Origin: Clostridiales bacterium
GTDB taxonomy: Bacteria; Bacillota; Clostridia; Christensenellales; Aristaeellaceae
Assembly: GCA_019409045.1 (NCBI GenBank)
Contig: DXVG01000123.1
Location: 1 to 5,853, forward strand
Direction of reading: 5' to 3'
DNA: 5,853 nt
The notes below the pieces were generated by a model. It was given only the letters and a program-made list of their open reading frames with translations, made no database searches and was not told the DNA's origin. The position numbers and the translations under genes were made by a program. This document shows, piece after piece, positions 1 through 5,302 of the stretch; position 1 is the stretch's first letter, and every line of letters starts with the position of its first letter.

Positions 1-284
1 GAAGCGGGGGATGCGGACGGCTCGGGGGAAGCAGCTAAAGCGGGAGGCGCAGACGGCGCGGGCGACGCCGCGGCCGCGCGGGCCGTGGCAAGCGGGGCGG
101 GGGAGTAGAGCGCGCGATAGGCGTCGCCCTCCTCGCGCACGCGGGCGCGGTCGGCAAAGTAGCCGATCACATAGGCCGCGCTCAGGGCGATCAGCACAAC
201 GCACGCCAGACAGAACAGCCGGTGCTGCCGCGCGCGGGGCGAGCGGTCGCCCCACATCAAAAGCGCCTTCAAGCGTCTGAACAT
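1..284 (-). CDS. N-terminal part of a membrane-anchored extracellular protein (partial; possibly class B sortase-like)
   Basis: Reading the minus strand from the ATG at 284 gives an open frame to the window edge (94 codons, no stop), so the C-terminus is missing. The protein starts MFRRLKALLMWGDRSPRA, has a basic cytoplasmic stretch, one hydrophobic segment at about residues 21-40 (LFCLACVVLIALSAAYVIGY), then a charged region and a Pro/Ala/Ser-rich linker (repeated SPAP, SPEPS). This is the layout of an N-in, C-out signal-anchored protein with a flexible wall-spanning linker. The start at 284 is preferred over an in-frame ATG at 290 because the GGGAGG at 291-296 lies 6 nt from the former and touches the latter. 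The catalytic or functional domain is outside the window. Anchor plus linker resembles class B sortases of Clostridia, but many cell-surface proteins share it, so that is only a guess. It is divergent from spoIVA. Confidence 0.75.
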   Translation of the reverse strand, partial: MFRRLKALLMWGDRSPRARQHRLFCLACVVLIALSAAYVIGYFADRARVREEGDAYRALYSPAPLATARAAAASPAPSAPPALAASPEPSASPA

Positions 285-316
285 GCCCATCCTCCCGTGC
301 GCGAACTGTTGCCTAC

Positions 317-345
317 ATTATAAACCCTGCGCGGGCGGAATGCAA
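317..345 (-). promoter_or_regulatory. Sigma-A-type promoter of the minus-strand membrane protein gene
   Basis: On the minus strand TTGCAT (340-345) and TATAAT (317-322) are separated by exactly 17 bp. This is a near-consensus housekeeping promoter. Transcription would start near 310, giving a short leader with the GGGAGG ribosome binding site at 291-296. It points away from spoIVA. Confidence 0.75.
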
Positions 346-415
346 GATGCCGCGCATACCGCACAGAGCGCCGTCATATGCTCAAACAGTAAAAATGAGC
401 TGGGAGGCGCGTTCC

Positions 416-1894
416 ATGGATCAGGACACATTGTATCGGGATATCGCCGGTCGATGCGAGGGAGACATCTATCTGGGCGTCGTCGGCCCCGTGCGCACCG
501 GAAAGTCAACGTTCATCAAGCGGTTCATGGAACTGCTGGTGCTTCCGAATCTTACCGGCGAGCATCGCCGCGAGCGGGCGCAGGATGAGCTCCCCCAGAG
601 CGGCGCGGGCCGGACGATCATGACCACGCAGCCCAAATTCGTGCCCAACGAAGCGGCGGAGATACGCTTGGGCGAGGATACCGCGCTGCGCGTGCGGCTG
701 GTGGACTGCGTGGGCTATCTCATCGACGGCGTGCTCGGCCTGGACGAGGACGGGCAGACGCGCATGGTGCGCACGCCGTGGTTTGAGCACGACATACCCT
801 TCGAGCAGGCGGCGGAGGTCGGCACGCGCAAGGTCATCCGCGAGCACTCGACCATCGGCGTGGTCGTACTCACCGACGGAAGCGTCACCGACATCCCCCG
901 GGAGGCGTATCTCGAGGCGGAGGAGCGCGTCGTCGGCGAATTGCGGGGGCTGGGCAAGCCCTTCGCCATCGTGCTCAACACCGCCCGCCCGCTCGCGCCG
1001 GAGACCAGGCGGCTTAGGGAGGAGCTGGAGAAAAAGCACGGCGCGCCGGTGATGGCGATGGACGTGATGAACATGCGCGAGGAGGAGATACGCGCGCTGC
1101 TGGAGGGCGTGCTGCTGGAATTTCCGCTCACGCAGATCCGCGTCAGCGCGCCCTCGTGGCTGACCTCGCTGGACGCGGACCACTGGCTCGCCGGCGCGGT
1201 GCTGGACGCGGTGCGCGCCGCCGCGGGCGAGATGCACCGCGTGCGCGACCACGCGCTTCTGGGCGCGGCGCTGATGGAACTTCCCTACACCGAGGACGCC
1301 GCCGTCACGGACGTGCGCCTCAACGAGGGCGCGGTGGACTACCGGCTCACGCTGCGCGACGGCCTGTTCTACCAGGTGCTGGGCGAGGCGTGCGGGCAGA
1401 GCATCGAGGACGAGGAACATTTGTTCGAACTTATGAAGACGCTCGTGACCGCCAAGCGCGAATACGACCGCGTGGCCGGCGCGCTGGAGAGCGTGCGCAA
1501 AACCGGCTACGGGCTTGTGACGCCCTCCATGGAGGAGCTCACGCTGGAGGAGCCGGAGATCGTGCGGCAGGGCTCGCGCTTCGGCGTGCGGCTCAAGGCG
1601 AGCGCGCCCTCGCTGCACATGATCCGCGTGGACATAGACACCGAGGTCAACCCCATCGTCGGCACCGAGAAGCAGTCCGAGGAGCTGGTCAAGTACCTGC
1701 TCAGCGGCTTTGAGAACGATCGCGCGGGCATCTGGGAGACGGAGATCTTCGGAAAATCGCTCAACGACCTCGTGCGCGAGGGGCTTGCCAGCAAGCTCAC
1801 GCGCATGCCCGAGGACGTGCGCATGAAGCTCCAGGAGGCGCTCAAAAAGATCATCAACGAGGGCTCCGGCGGCATGATCTGCATACTGCTGTAG
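416..1894 (+). CDS. spoIVA: SpoIVA, stage IV sporulation protein A (spore coat morphogenetic ATPase)
   Basis: SpoIVA is made in the mother cell and polymerises, using ATP hydrolysis, into the basement layer on the forespore surface to which the spore coat attaches; SpoVM anchors it. The frame encodes 492 residues, the same length as the Bacillus subtilis protein. The N-terminus is the family signature: YRDIAGR, then the Walker A loop GPVRTGKS (residues 24-31, Lys30), followed by FIKRFMELLVLPN. The switch-like TIMTTQPKF carries Thr70 and Thr71, and LVDCVGY carries the Walker B Asp97, all at the positions reported for the Bacillus enzyme. The C-terminus INEGSGGMICILL is also typical. The ATG at 416 is chosen because GGGAGG (402-407) sits 8 nt upstream and homologues begin here; the frame stays open upstream to 347 but without conserved sequence. 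In Bacillus the gene is under sigma-E; I could not find a convincing sigma-E promoter here. It appears to be transcribed alone, ending in a terminator. Confidence 0.97.
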   Translation: MDQDTLYRDIAGRCEGDIYLGVVGPVRTGKSTFIKRFMELLVLPNLTGEHRRERAQDELPQSGAGRTIMTTQPKFVPNEAAEIRLGEDTALRVRLVDCVGYLIDGVLGLDEDGQTRMVRTPWFEHDIPFEQAAEVGTRKVIREHSTIGVVVLTDGSVTDIPREAYLEAEERVVGELRGLGKPFAIVLNTARPLAPETRRLREELEKKHGAPVMAMDVMNMREEEIRALLEGVLLEFPLTQIRVSAPSWLTSLDADHWLAGAVLDAVRAAAGEMHRVRDHALLGAALMELPYTEDAAVTDVRLNEGAVDYRLTLRDGLFYQVLGEACGQSIEDEEHLFELMKTLVTAKREYDRVAGALESVRKTGYGLVTPSMEELTLEEPEIVRQGSRFGVRLKASAPSLHMIRVDIDTEVNPIVGTEKQSEELVKYLLSGFENDRAGIWETEIFGKSLNDLVREGLASKLTRMPEDVRMKLQEALKKIINEGSGGMICILL

Positions 1895-1896
1895 TG

Positions 1897-1934
1897 TGCG
1901 CGCGCTCCAGTCAAAGCGGGGGCGCGCATTTTTT
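1897..1934 (+). terminator. Rho-independent terminator of spoIVA
   Basis: Just after the spoIVA stop codon, TGCGCGC (1897-1903) pairs perfectly with GCGCGCA (1922-1928). Beyond a one-base bulge CTCC (1905-1908) can pair with GGGG (1918-1921). The stem is followed directly by six T residues (1929-1934). It separates spoIVA from the darA transcription unit. Confidence 0.85.
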
Positions 1935-1957
1935 GCGCCGGGGATGTCCACCAAAGG

Positions 1958-1986
1958 TTGCGCGAAAGTGCGTTTTGATGTATAAT
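1958..1986 (+). promoter_or_regulatory. Sigma-A-type promoter of the darA-holB-ricT unit
   Basis: TTGCGC (1958-1963) and a perfect TATAAT (1981-1986) are 17 bp apart, between the spoIVA terminator and the darA ribosome binding site. Transcription would start near 1993. The strong -10 suggests vegetative expression of darA and the two genes behind it. Confidence 0.75.
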
Positions 1987-2018
1987 ACAGGTGAAGAAAC
2001 CAACGGGAGGTGACCGCC

Positions 2019-2348
2019 ATGAAGCTGATTATAGCGATTGTGCAGGATGAGGACTCCGCGCGCCTTGTGCGCGGGCTGATGGACGCGGGCTACGGCGTGA
2101 CCAAGCTTGCCACGACCGGCGGCTTCCTGCGCTCCGGGAATACGACGCTTTTGGTGGGCGTTGAGGACGAACGCTTCGACGGCGCGATGGCTGTTATCGA
2201 AAAGATATGTAAAAGCAGAAAGCAGATCGCCACTTCGCCCTCGCCGATGTCCGGCTCTACGGGCGTGTATGTGCCCTATCCCATCGAGGTCGTGGTCGGC
2301 GGCGCGACGGTGTTTGTGCTCAACGTAGAGAAGTTCGTCAAGATATAG
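2019..2348 (+). CDS. darA: DarA/PstA-type cyclic di-AMP receptor (PII-like, YaaQ family)
   Basis: This family (DarA in Bacillus subtilis, PstA in Staphylococcus aureus) forms PII-like trimers that bind the second messenger cyclic di-AMP between subunits; the downstream target is not established. The product is 109 residues, the family's usual length. The nucleotide-binding signature is intact: VTKLATTGGFLRSGNTT (residues 27-43) followed by LLVGVED, giving Thr28, Gly35, Phe36, Leu37, Asn41 and Gly47 at the family positions. The C-terminal strand GATVFVLNVEKF is also typical. Residue 26 is Gly where the Staphylococcus and Bacillus proteins, as I recall, have Arg. The ATG at 2019 is preferred because the strong GGGAGGTGA (2005-2013) precedes it by 5 nt; an in-frame GTG at 2010 lies inside that site. 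It is the first gene of a likely operon with holB, 39 bp downstream. In Bacillus tmk lies upstream and yaaR downstream of darA; both are absent here. Confidence 0.95.
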   Translation: MKLIIAIVQDEDSARLVRGLMDAGYGVTKLATTGGFLRSGNTTLLVGVEDERFDGAMAVIEKICKSRKQIATSPSPMSGSTGVYVPYPIEVVVGGATVFVLNVEKFVKI

Positions 2349-2387
2349 AGGGCGCTCCTCGCGCGCAGGAAAGGCGATTATCGTGGT

Positions 2388-3341
2388 TTGAAACGGTTGG
2401 ACTTTGAGGGCGGCTGCCCGGAGATCGAGCATCTGATGCGTTCGGCGCGCGCCGGGCGCATCGTGCATGCGTATCTCCTGTGCGGCGAGCACGGCTGTGG
2501 CAAGCGCACGCTTGCGCGTTTGATCGCGCAGGCGCTTTTGTGTAGTGCGCAGCCGGAGGTGCGCCCCTGCGGCGAATGCCCCGCGTGCAAGCGGTTTCTC
2601 AGCGGCAACCACCCCGACGTGCGCGTGGTCACGCCCGCGGGCCGCTCCATCGGCGTGAACGAGGTGCGCGAACTGACGGAGTACCTCTCGCGCAGGCCCT
2701 ACGAGGGCGGCTGGCATGTGGCCATCATCGAGCGGGCCGACGCCATGACGGCCAGCGCGCAGAACGCGCTGCTCAAGACGCTCGAAAACCCGCCGGAGGA
2801 CACGGCGTTTTTCCTGCTGGCGGAGACCGCCGGGGCGCTGCTTCCCACGGTGCGCTCCCGGCTTCGCACGGTGCGCGTGACGCCGCTGACGCGCGAGGCG
2901 TGCGCACGCGCGCTCGCCGGGCACGGCGTGGCGCCCGAGCGCGCCCGCAGGCTCGCGGGGTTTGCACACGGCTCGGTCGGCCGCGCGCTGGAGATCGACG
3001 CGGACGAGGGGTTTGAGCCGCTGGTCGAGCAGGTGCTGCGCGCGCTTACTTCGCTGCGGGGCAGGGGCTCGGTGGCGCAGGCCGCGGCGCCTCTGTACGA
3101 TGCGCGCGAGCGGCAGGACGACGTGCTCTCCATCCTGGAGGCCGTCGGTCGCGACCGCATGGCCGCGCAAAACGGCGTGGAGGGCGTGGCGCTCTCGGCG
3201 GCGGAGCTCGCAGGCGTGCAGGTGGACGGGCAAACGCTGATGCTGGCCGTGCTGGAGGCGCGGCGCATGCTTCAGGCAAACGTCGCCTGGCAAAGCGTGC
3301 TCGACAGGCTCCTGTTCGCCGCCTCGCCCGGCGGGAACTGA
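2388..3341 (+). CDS. holB: DNA polymerase III, delta-prime subunit (clamp loader)
   Basis: HolB is the delta-prime subunit of the clamp loader that places the sliding clamp on DNA at the replication fork. The 317-residue product shows the AAA+ clamp-loader fold: VHAYLLCGEHGCGKRTLARL (residues 26-45) with a Walker A-like loop, a zinc module C-x8-CxxCxxC (Cys52, 61, 64, 67), HPDVRVV, and the highly typical WHVAIIERADAMTASAQNAL (109-128) followed by LKTLENPPEDTAFFLL. The Walker B region reads IIERAD and the usual SRC motif reads SRL (157-159), so ATPase activity is doubtful, as is common for delta-prime. The start is a TTG at 2388; no ATG or GTG lies in frame between the preceding stop (2346-2348) and it. 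The likely ribosome site AGGAAAGG (2367-2374) is 13 nt away, a rather long spacing, so initiation may be weak. A second TTG at 2397 is an alternative. It lies between darA and ricT, as in the Bacillus cluster. Confidence 0.93.
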   Translation: MKRLDFEGGCPEIEHLMRSARAGRIVHAYLLCGEHGCGKRTLARLIAQALLCSAQPEVRPCGECPACKRFLSGNHPDVRVVTPAGRSIGVNEVRELTEYLSRRPYEGGWHVAIIERADAMTASAQNALLKTLENPPEDTAFFLLAETAGALLPTVRSRLRTVRVTPLTREACARALAGHGVAPERARRLAGFAHGSVGRALEIDADEGFEPLVEQVLRALTSLRGRGSVAQAAAPLYDARERQDDVLSILEAVGRDRMAAQNGVEGVALSAAELAGVQVDGQTLMLAVLEARRMLQANVAWQSVLDRLLFAASPGGN

Positions 3342-3403
3342 TCGATCTGCGCCCGGCTGCGCGCACTGCCGCGGGCCGGCATGAAATATATGGAGGATAC
3401 GCA

Positions 3404-4693
3404 ATGGCGACAGTGATCGGCGTCCGGTTCAAGAAGGCCGGAAAGGTATACTATTTTGACCCGTGCGAGGTATGGCCGCGCCCGGGCGACAGCGTGGTGG
3501 TGGAGACGGCGCGCGGCGTGGAGCTGGGCGAGGTCGTCACCGGCGCGCGCGAGGTGGCGGACGAGCAGATTGTCTCCCCGCTGAAAAAGGTGGTGCGCAT
3601 CGCCACCGAGGAGGACGTCCGCCGCGCGGAGTACAACGCAAGGCGCGAGGCGGAGGCGTTTCGCATCTGTCAGGAAAAGGTGGCGCGGCACAAGCTGGAG
3701 ATGAAGCTGGTCAGCGTGGAATACACGTTTGACAACTCCAAGATCATCTTCTACTTCACCGCCAACGGCCGCGTGGACTTCCGCGAGCTGGTCAAGGACC
3801 TGGCGGGCGTGTTCAAAACGCGCATCGAGCTTCGGCAGATCGGCGTGCGCGACGAGGCCAAGATGCTCGGCGGGCTCGGCTCCTGCGGCCGCCCCATCTG
3901 CTGCGGCGCGTTTCTGGGCGATTTCCAGCCGGTGTCGATCAAGATGGCGAAGGAGCAGAACCTGTCCCTCAACCCCACGAAGATATCCGGCCAGTGCGGC
4001 CGCTTGATGTGCTGCCTCAAGTACGAGCAGGAGTATTACGAGCAGACGCTCAAAAAGCTGCCCAAGGTAGGCAAGGACATCGTGACCCCCGACGGCGTGG
4101 GCGTGCTCTCCGAGATCAACGCCATCCGCGAAAAGGTGAAGGTGCGCATCAAGACGGACGACGCCTTCGACGTGCGCGAGTACGCCATCAGCGAGGTGCG
4201 CAAGCCCGGCCCGGACGACTCCGCCGCCGTGCGCGAGGCGCCCAAGCCCAGGCAGCGCCGCGCCGAGGCCGCGCAGGAGCCCGCCAAGGAGGAAGAGGAC
4301 GCGGCCAAGCGCAGGCGATACCATCAGAAGGCCCCCAAGAACCTGTCCACCGATCAGTTCCTGGAGAAGATGAAGACCGATTCGGACGCCGGGAAGAAGA
4401 AGGACAGGCCCAAGAAGGACCGCTCCGCGCGCGAAAAGCGCAGGGCGCAGGGCGAGGGCAAGCCCGTCTCCGAGGACAGGCCCGCGCCGGAAGCTGAGGC
4501 GAATCCGATGCCGGAGGCCAAGCCGACAACCGAGGCAAATCCGATGCCGGAGGCCAAGCCGGCGACCGAGGCGAATCCCGTGCCGGAGGCCAAGCCGGCG
4601 ACCGAGGCAAAGCCCGCGCCGGAGCCCATACCGACGGCCGAGGCAAAGCCCGCGGACGCGCCGGGCGATGCGCGGGATGAAAACGGCATGTGA
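3404..4693 (+). CDS. ricT: PSP1-domain protein RicT/YaaT with long repeat-containing C-terminal tail
   Basis: In Bacillus subtilis RicT (YaaT) forms a complex with RicA and RicF that carries iron-sulfur clusters and influences RNase Y-dependent mRNA processing, sporulation, competence and biofilm formation. The conserved part is residues 1-265: VIGVRFKKAGKVYYFDP at the start, the PSP1 domain at about 60-145, then two cysteine motifs, CGRPICC (Cys161, 166, 167) and CGRLMCC (Cys198, 203, 204), the likely Fe-S ligands. After about residue 265 the protein departs from the roughly 275-residue Bacillus form. A tail of some 160 residues follows, first Lys/Arg/Glu-rich (about 270-350), then Pro/Ala/Glu-rich 12-residue repeats (365-412). 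It is predicted to be disordered and cytoplasmic. GGAGG (3392-3396) lies 7 nt before the ATG. The gene follows holB by 62 bp and is probably co-transcribed with it. Confidence 0.93.
   Translation: MATVIGVRFKKAGKVYYFDPCEVWPRPGDSVVVETARGVELGEVVTGAREVADEQIVSPLKKVVRIATEEDVRRAEYNARREAEAFRICQEKVARHKLEMKLVSVEYTFDNSKIIFYFTANGRVDFRELVKDLAGVFKTRIELRQIGVRDEAKMLGGLGSCGRPICCGAFLGDFQPVSIKMAKEQNLSLNPTKISGQCGRLMCCLKYEQEYYEQTLKKLPKVGKDIVTPDGVGVLSEINAIREKVKVRIKTDDAFDVREYAISEVRKPGPDDSAAVREAPKPRQRRAEAAQEPAKEEEDAAKRRRYHQKAPKNLSTDQFLEKMKTDSDAGKKKDRPKKDRSAREKRRAQGEGKPVSEDRPAPEAEANPMPEAKPTTEANPMPEAKPATEANPVPEAKPATEAKPAPEPIPTAEAKPADAPGDARDENGM
4496..4657 (+). repeat. Four and a half tandem 36-bp repeats inside ricT (12-residue EANPMPEAKPAT units)
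   Basis: Units run at 4496-4531, 4532-4567, 4568-4603, 4604-4639 and a partial one at 4640-4657, all in frame. Units 1 and 2 differ at 3 of 36 bases, as do units 2 and 3; unit 4 is more diverged. The encoded motif is EANP(M/V)PEAKP(T/A)T, decaying to EAKPAPEPIPTA. The array codes for a flexible Pro-rich tail and, being in-frame multiples of 36 bp, could vary in copy number without breaking the gene. Confidence 0.9.
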
Positions 4694-4710
4694 AAAATTT
4701 TAAAAAGCAC

Positions 4711-4739
4711 TGTACTTTTTCCGCGCGTTATGCTATAAT
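4711..4739 (+). promoter_or_regulatory. Extended -10 promoter of the zinc-ribbon gene
   Basis: TGCTATAAT (4731-4739) is a perfect extended -10 element. The -35 position at 17-bp spacing (4711-4716, TGTACT) matches the consensus poorly, which the extended -10 can offset. The predicted start near 4746 gives a leader of roughly 115 nt. An imperfect 19-bp inverted repeat overlaps the -35 region (4702-4720). Confidence 0.7.
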
Positions 4740-4745
4740 ACGTCC

Positions 4746-4863
4746 AGCCCCGATAGAACGATCTTCGAAACCGTATCCCTCCGGTGGTAGCCCTACCGAT
4801 GACAGGACTCGGCATCAAGACAGGTCATCGTATGGGCACACACAATGTAGGAGGGTTTTTTCC
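4746..4863 (+). promoter_or_regulatory. Long, possibly structured 5' leader of the zinc-ribbon gene
   Basis: The leader between the promoter and the ATG has no convincing reading frame. CGATGAC (4797-4803) pairs perfectly with GTCATCG (4824-4830) over a 20-nt loop, and GGTA (4784-4789 area) can form a small hairpin with TACC. CCCTCC (4777-4782) is fully complementary to the GGAGGG ribosome binding site (4850-4855), which is itself followed by six T residues. These pairings would sequester the ribosome site or form a terminator-like structure. I do not recognise a known riboswitch class. Pairings are seen in the sequence; function is inferred. Confidence 0.35.
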
Positions 4864-5154
4864 ATGTTTGAGGACAAGACGTTGGTTTGCCGTGAGTGCG
4901 GCGCGGAGTTCGTGTTCACCGCTTCCGAGCAGCAGTTCTACGCCGAGAAGGGCTTCCAGAACGAGCCCGGCCGTTGCCCGGCCTGCCGTGCCGCCCGTCG
5001 CCAGAACAATGGCGGCGCCCGTGGCGAGCGTCAGATGTATGATGTGATCTGCGATGGCTGCGGCCAGCCCACCCAGGTGCCGTTCCAGCCCCGCGGGGAT
5101 CGTCCGGTGTATTGCCGCGCCTGCTTCGAGGCCAATCGTCAGAATCGCTTCTAA
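4864..5154 (+). CDS. Small double zinc-ribbon protein (zf-trcl plus CxxC-x17-CxxC domain)
   Basis: This 96-residue protein has two four-cysteine modules and no membrane segment. The N-terminal module is CREC (Cys9, 12), 25 residues, then CPAC, with the FVFTASEQQFYAEKGF signature of the 'probable zinc-ribbon' family that is common in Firmicutes and sometimes mislabelled as a cytochrome. The C-terminal module is CDGC, exactly 17 residues including VPFQPRGDRPVY, then CRAC, matching the described CxxC-x17-CxxC domain. The two are joined by a Gly/Asn/Arg-rich linker. Each probably binds one zinc ion; the cellular role is unknown, though basic residues near both knuckles would suit nucleic-acid or ribosome contact (inference). 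The ATG at 4864 is supported by GGAGGG (4850-4855) 8 nt upstream and by the family start MFEDKTL. Arg is encoded mostly by CGT (8 of 12), unlike the CGC/CGG use of its neighbours, which suggests high expression. It has its own promoter and terminator. Confidence 0.92.
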   Translation: MFEDKTLVCRECGAEFVFTASEQQFYAEKGFQNEPGRCPACRAARRQNNGGARGERQMYDVICDGCGQPTQVPFQPRGDRPVYCRACFEANRQNRF

Positions 5155-5175
5155 GAGGCGACGCTTCGGCAGATG

Positions 5176-5211
5176 GAAAGCCAGCGCACCACGCAATGGG
5201 CGCTGGCTTTC
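5176..5211 (+). terminator. Strong hairpin terminator after the zinc-ribbon gene
   Basis: GAAAGCCAGCGC (5176-5187) pairs perfectly over 12 bp with GCGCTGGCTTTC (5200-5211). Inside, CCA/TGG (5189-5191 with 5197-5199) can extend the stem past a bulged A, leaving a CGCAA loop. The T-tract is short and interrupted (CTTTCTCTC), but the A-rich 5' base and T-rich 3' base of the stem fit an intrinsic terminator that could work in either direction. Confidence 0.8.
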
Positions 5212-5234
5212 TCTCGCCCGTGCGCGCGGCCGTA

Positions 5235-5263
5235 TGGACAAACGCCTCAAAATGTGATAGAAT
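5235..5263 (+). promoter_or_regulatory. Sigma-A-type promoter of the downstream membrane protein gene
   Basis: TGGACA (5235-5240, five of six consensus bases) and TAGAAT (5258-5263) are 17 bp apart, and the -10 is extended by TGA (5255-5257). The predicted start near 5270 gives a leader of about 33 nt before the ATG at 5303. Confidence 0.8.
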
Positions 5264-5302
5264 GTTTTTTGCAGCGTGAATTGCAGGAAAGGACTGATTC
5301 GC

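Noticed and set aside
11..280. Plus-strand 89-codon frame
   Set aside because: Its product is Arg-rich low complexity, and it lies opposite a well-supported minus-strand membrane protein with promoter and ribosome site.
350..402. Sigma-E promoter for spoIVA (TCATATG at 374-380 or CATACC at 355-360 as elements)
   Set aside because: Sigma-E control is expected from Bacillus, but neither candidate has a matching partner element at the right spacing.
347..415. N-terminal extension of SpoIVA to an ATG at 347 or 395
   Set aside because: The extra residues do not resemble the family, whereas the ATG at 416 has a GGGAGG at proper spacing and gives the exact family length.
3342..3403. GC-rich hairpin between holB and ricT as a terminator
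   Set aside because: Only about 5 bp pair cleanly and no T-tract follows, so read-through from holB into ricT is more likely.
506..4324. Long minus-strand open frames (506-2020, 1911-3404, 3272-4324) of 350-504 codons
   Set aside because: They lie opposite well-recognised genes (spoIVA, holB, ricT), have low-complexity Arg/His/Leu/Ala-rich translations, and span intergenic signals. They are the expected by-product of high-GC coding sequence.
4496..4657. CRISPR-like array
   Set aside because: The repeats are contiguous with no unique spacers and stay in frame within ricT, so they are coding tandem repeats.
4354..4818. Minus-strand frame encoding a regular GFASVAGLASG-type repeat protein
   Set aside because: It is the antisense reading of the ricT 36-bp repeats. 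It crosses the promoter of the zinc-ribbon gene and has no ribosome site of its own that I could see.
4690..4863. N-terminal extension of the zinc-ribbon protein to 4690
   Set aside because: The extension would run through the promoter and leader, and the family begins at MFEDKTL, right after the GGAGGG.
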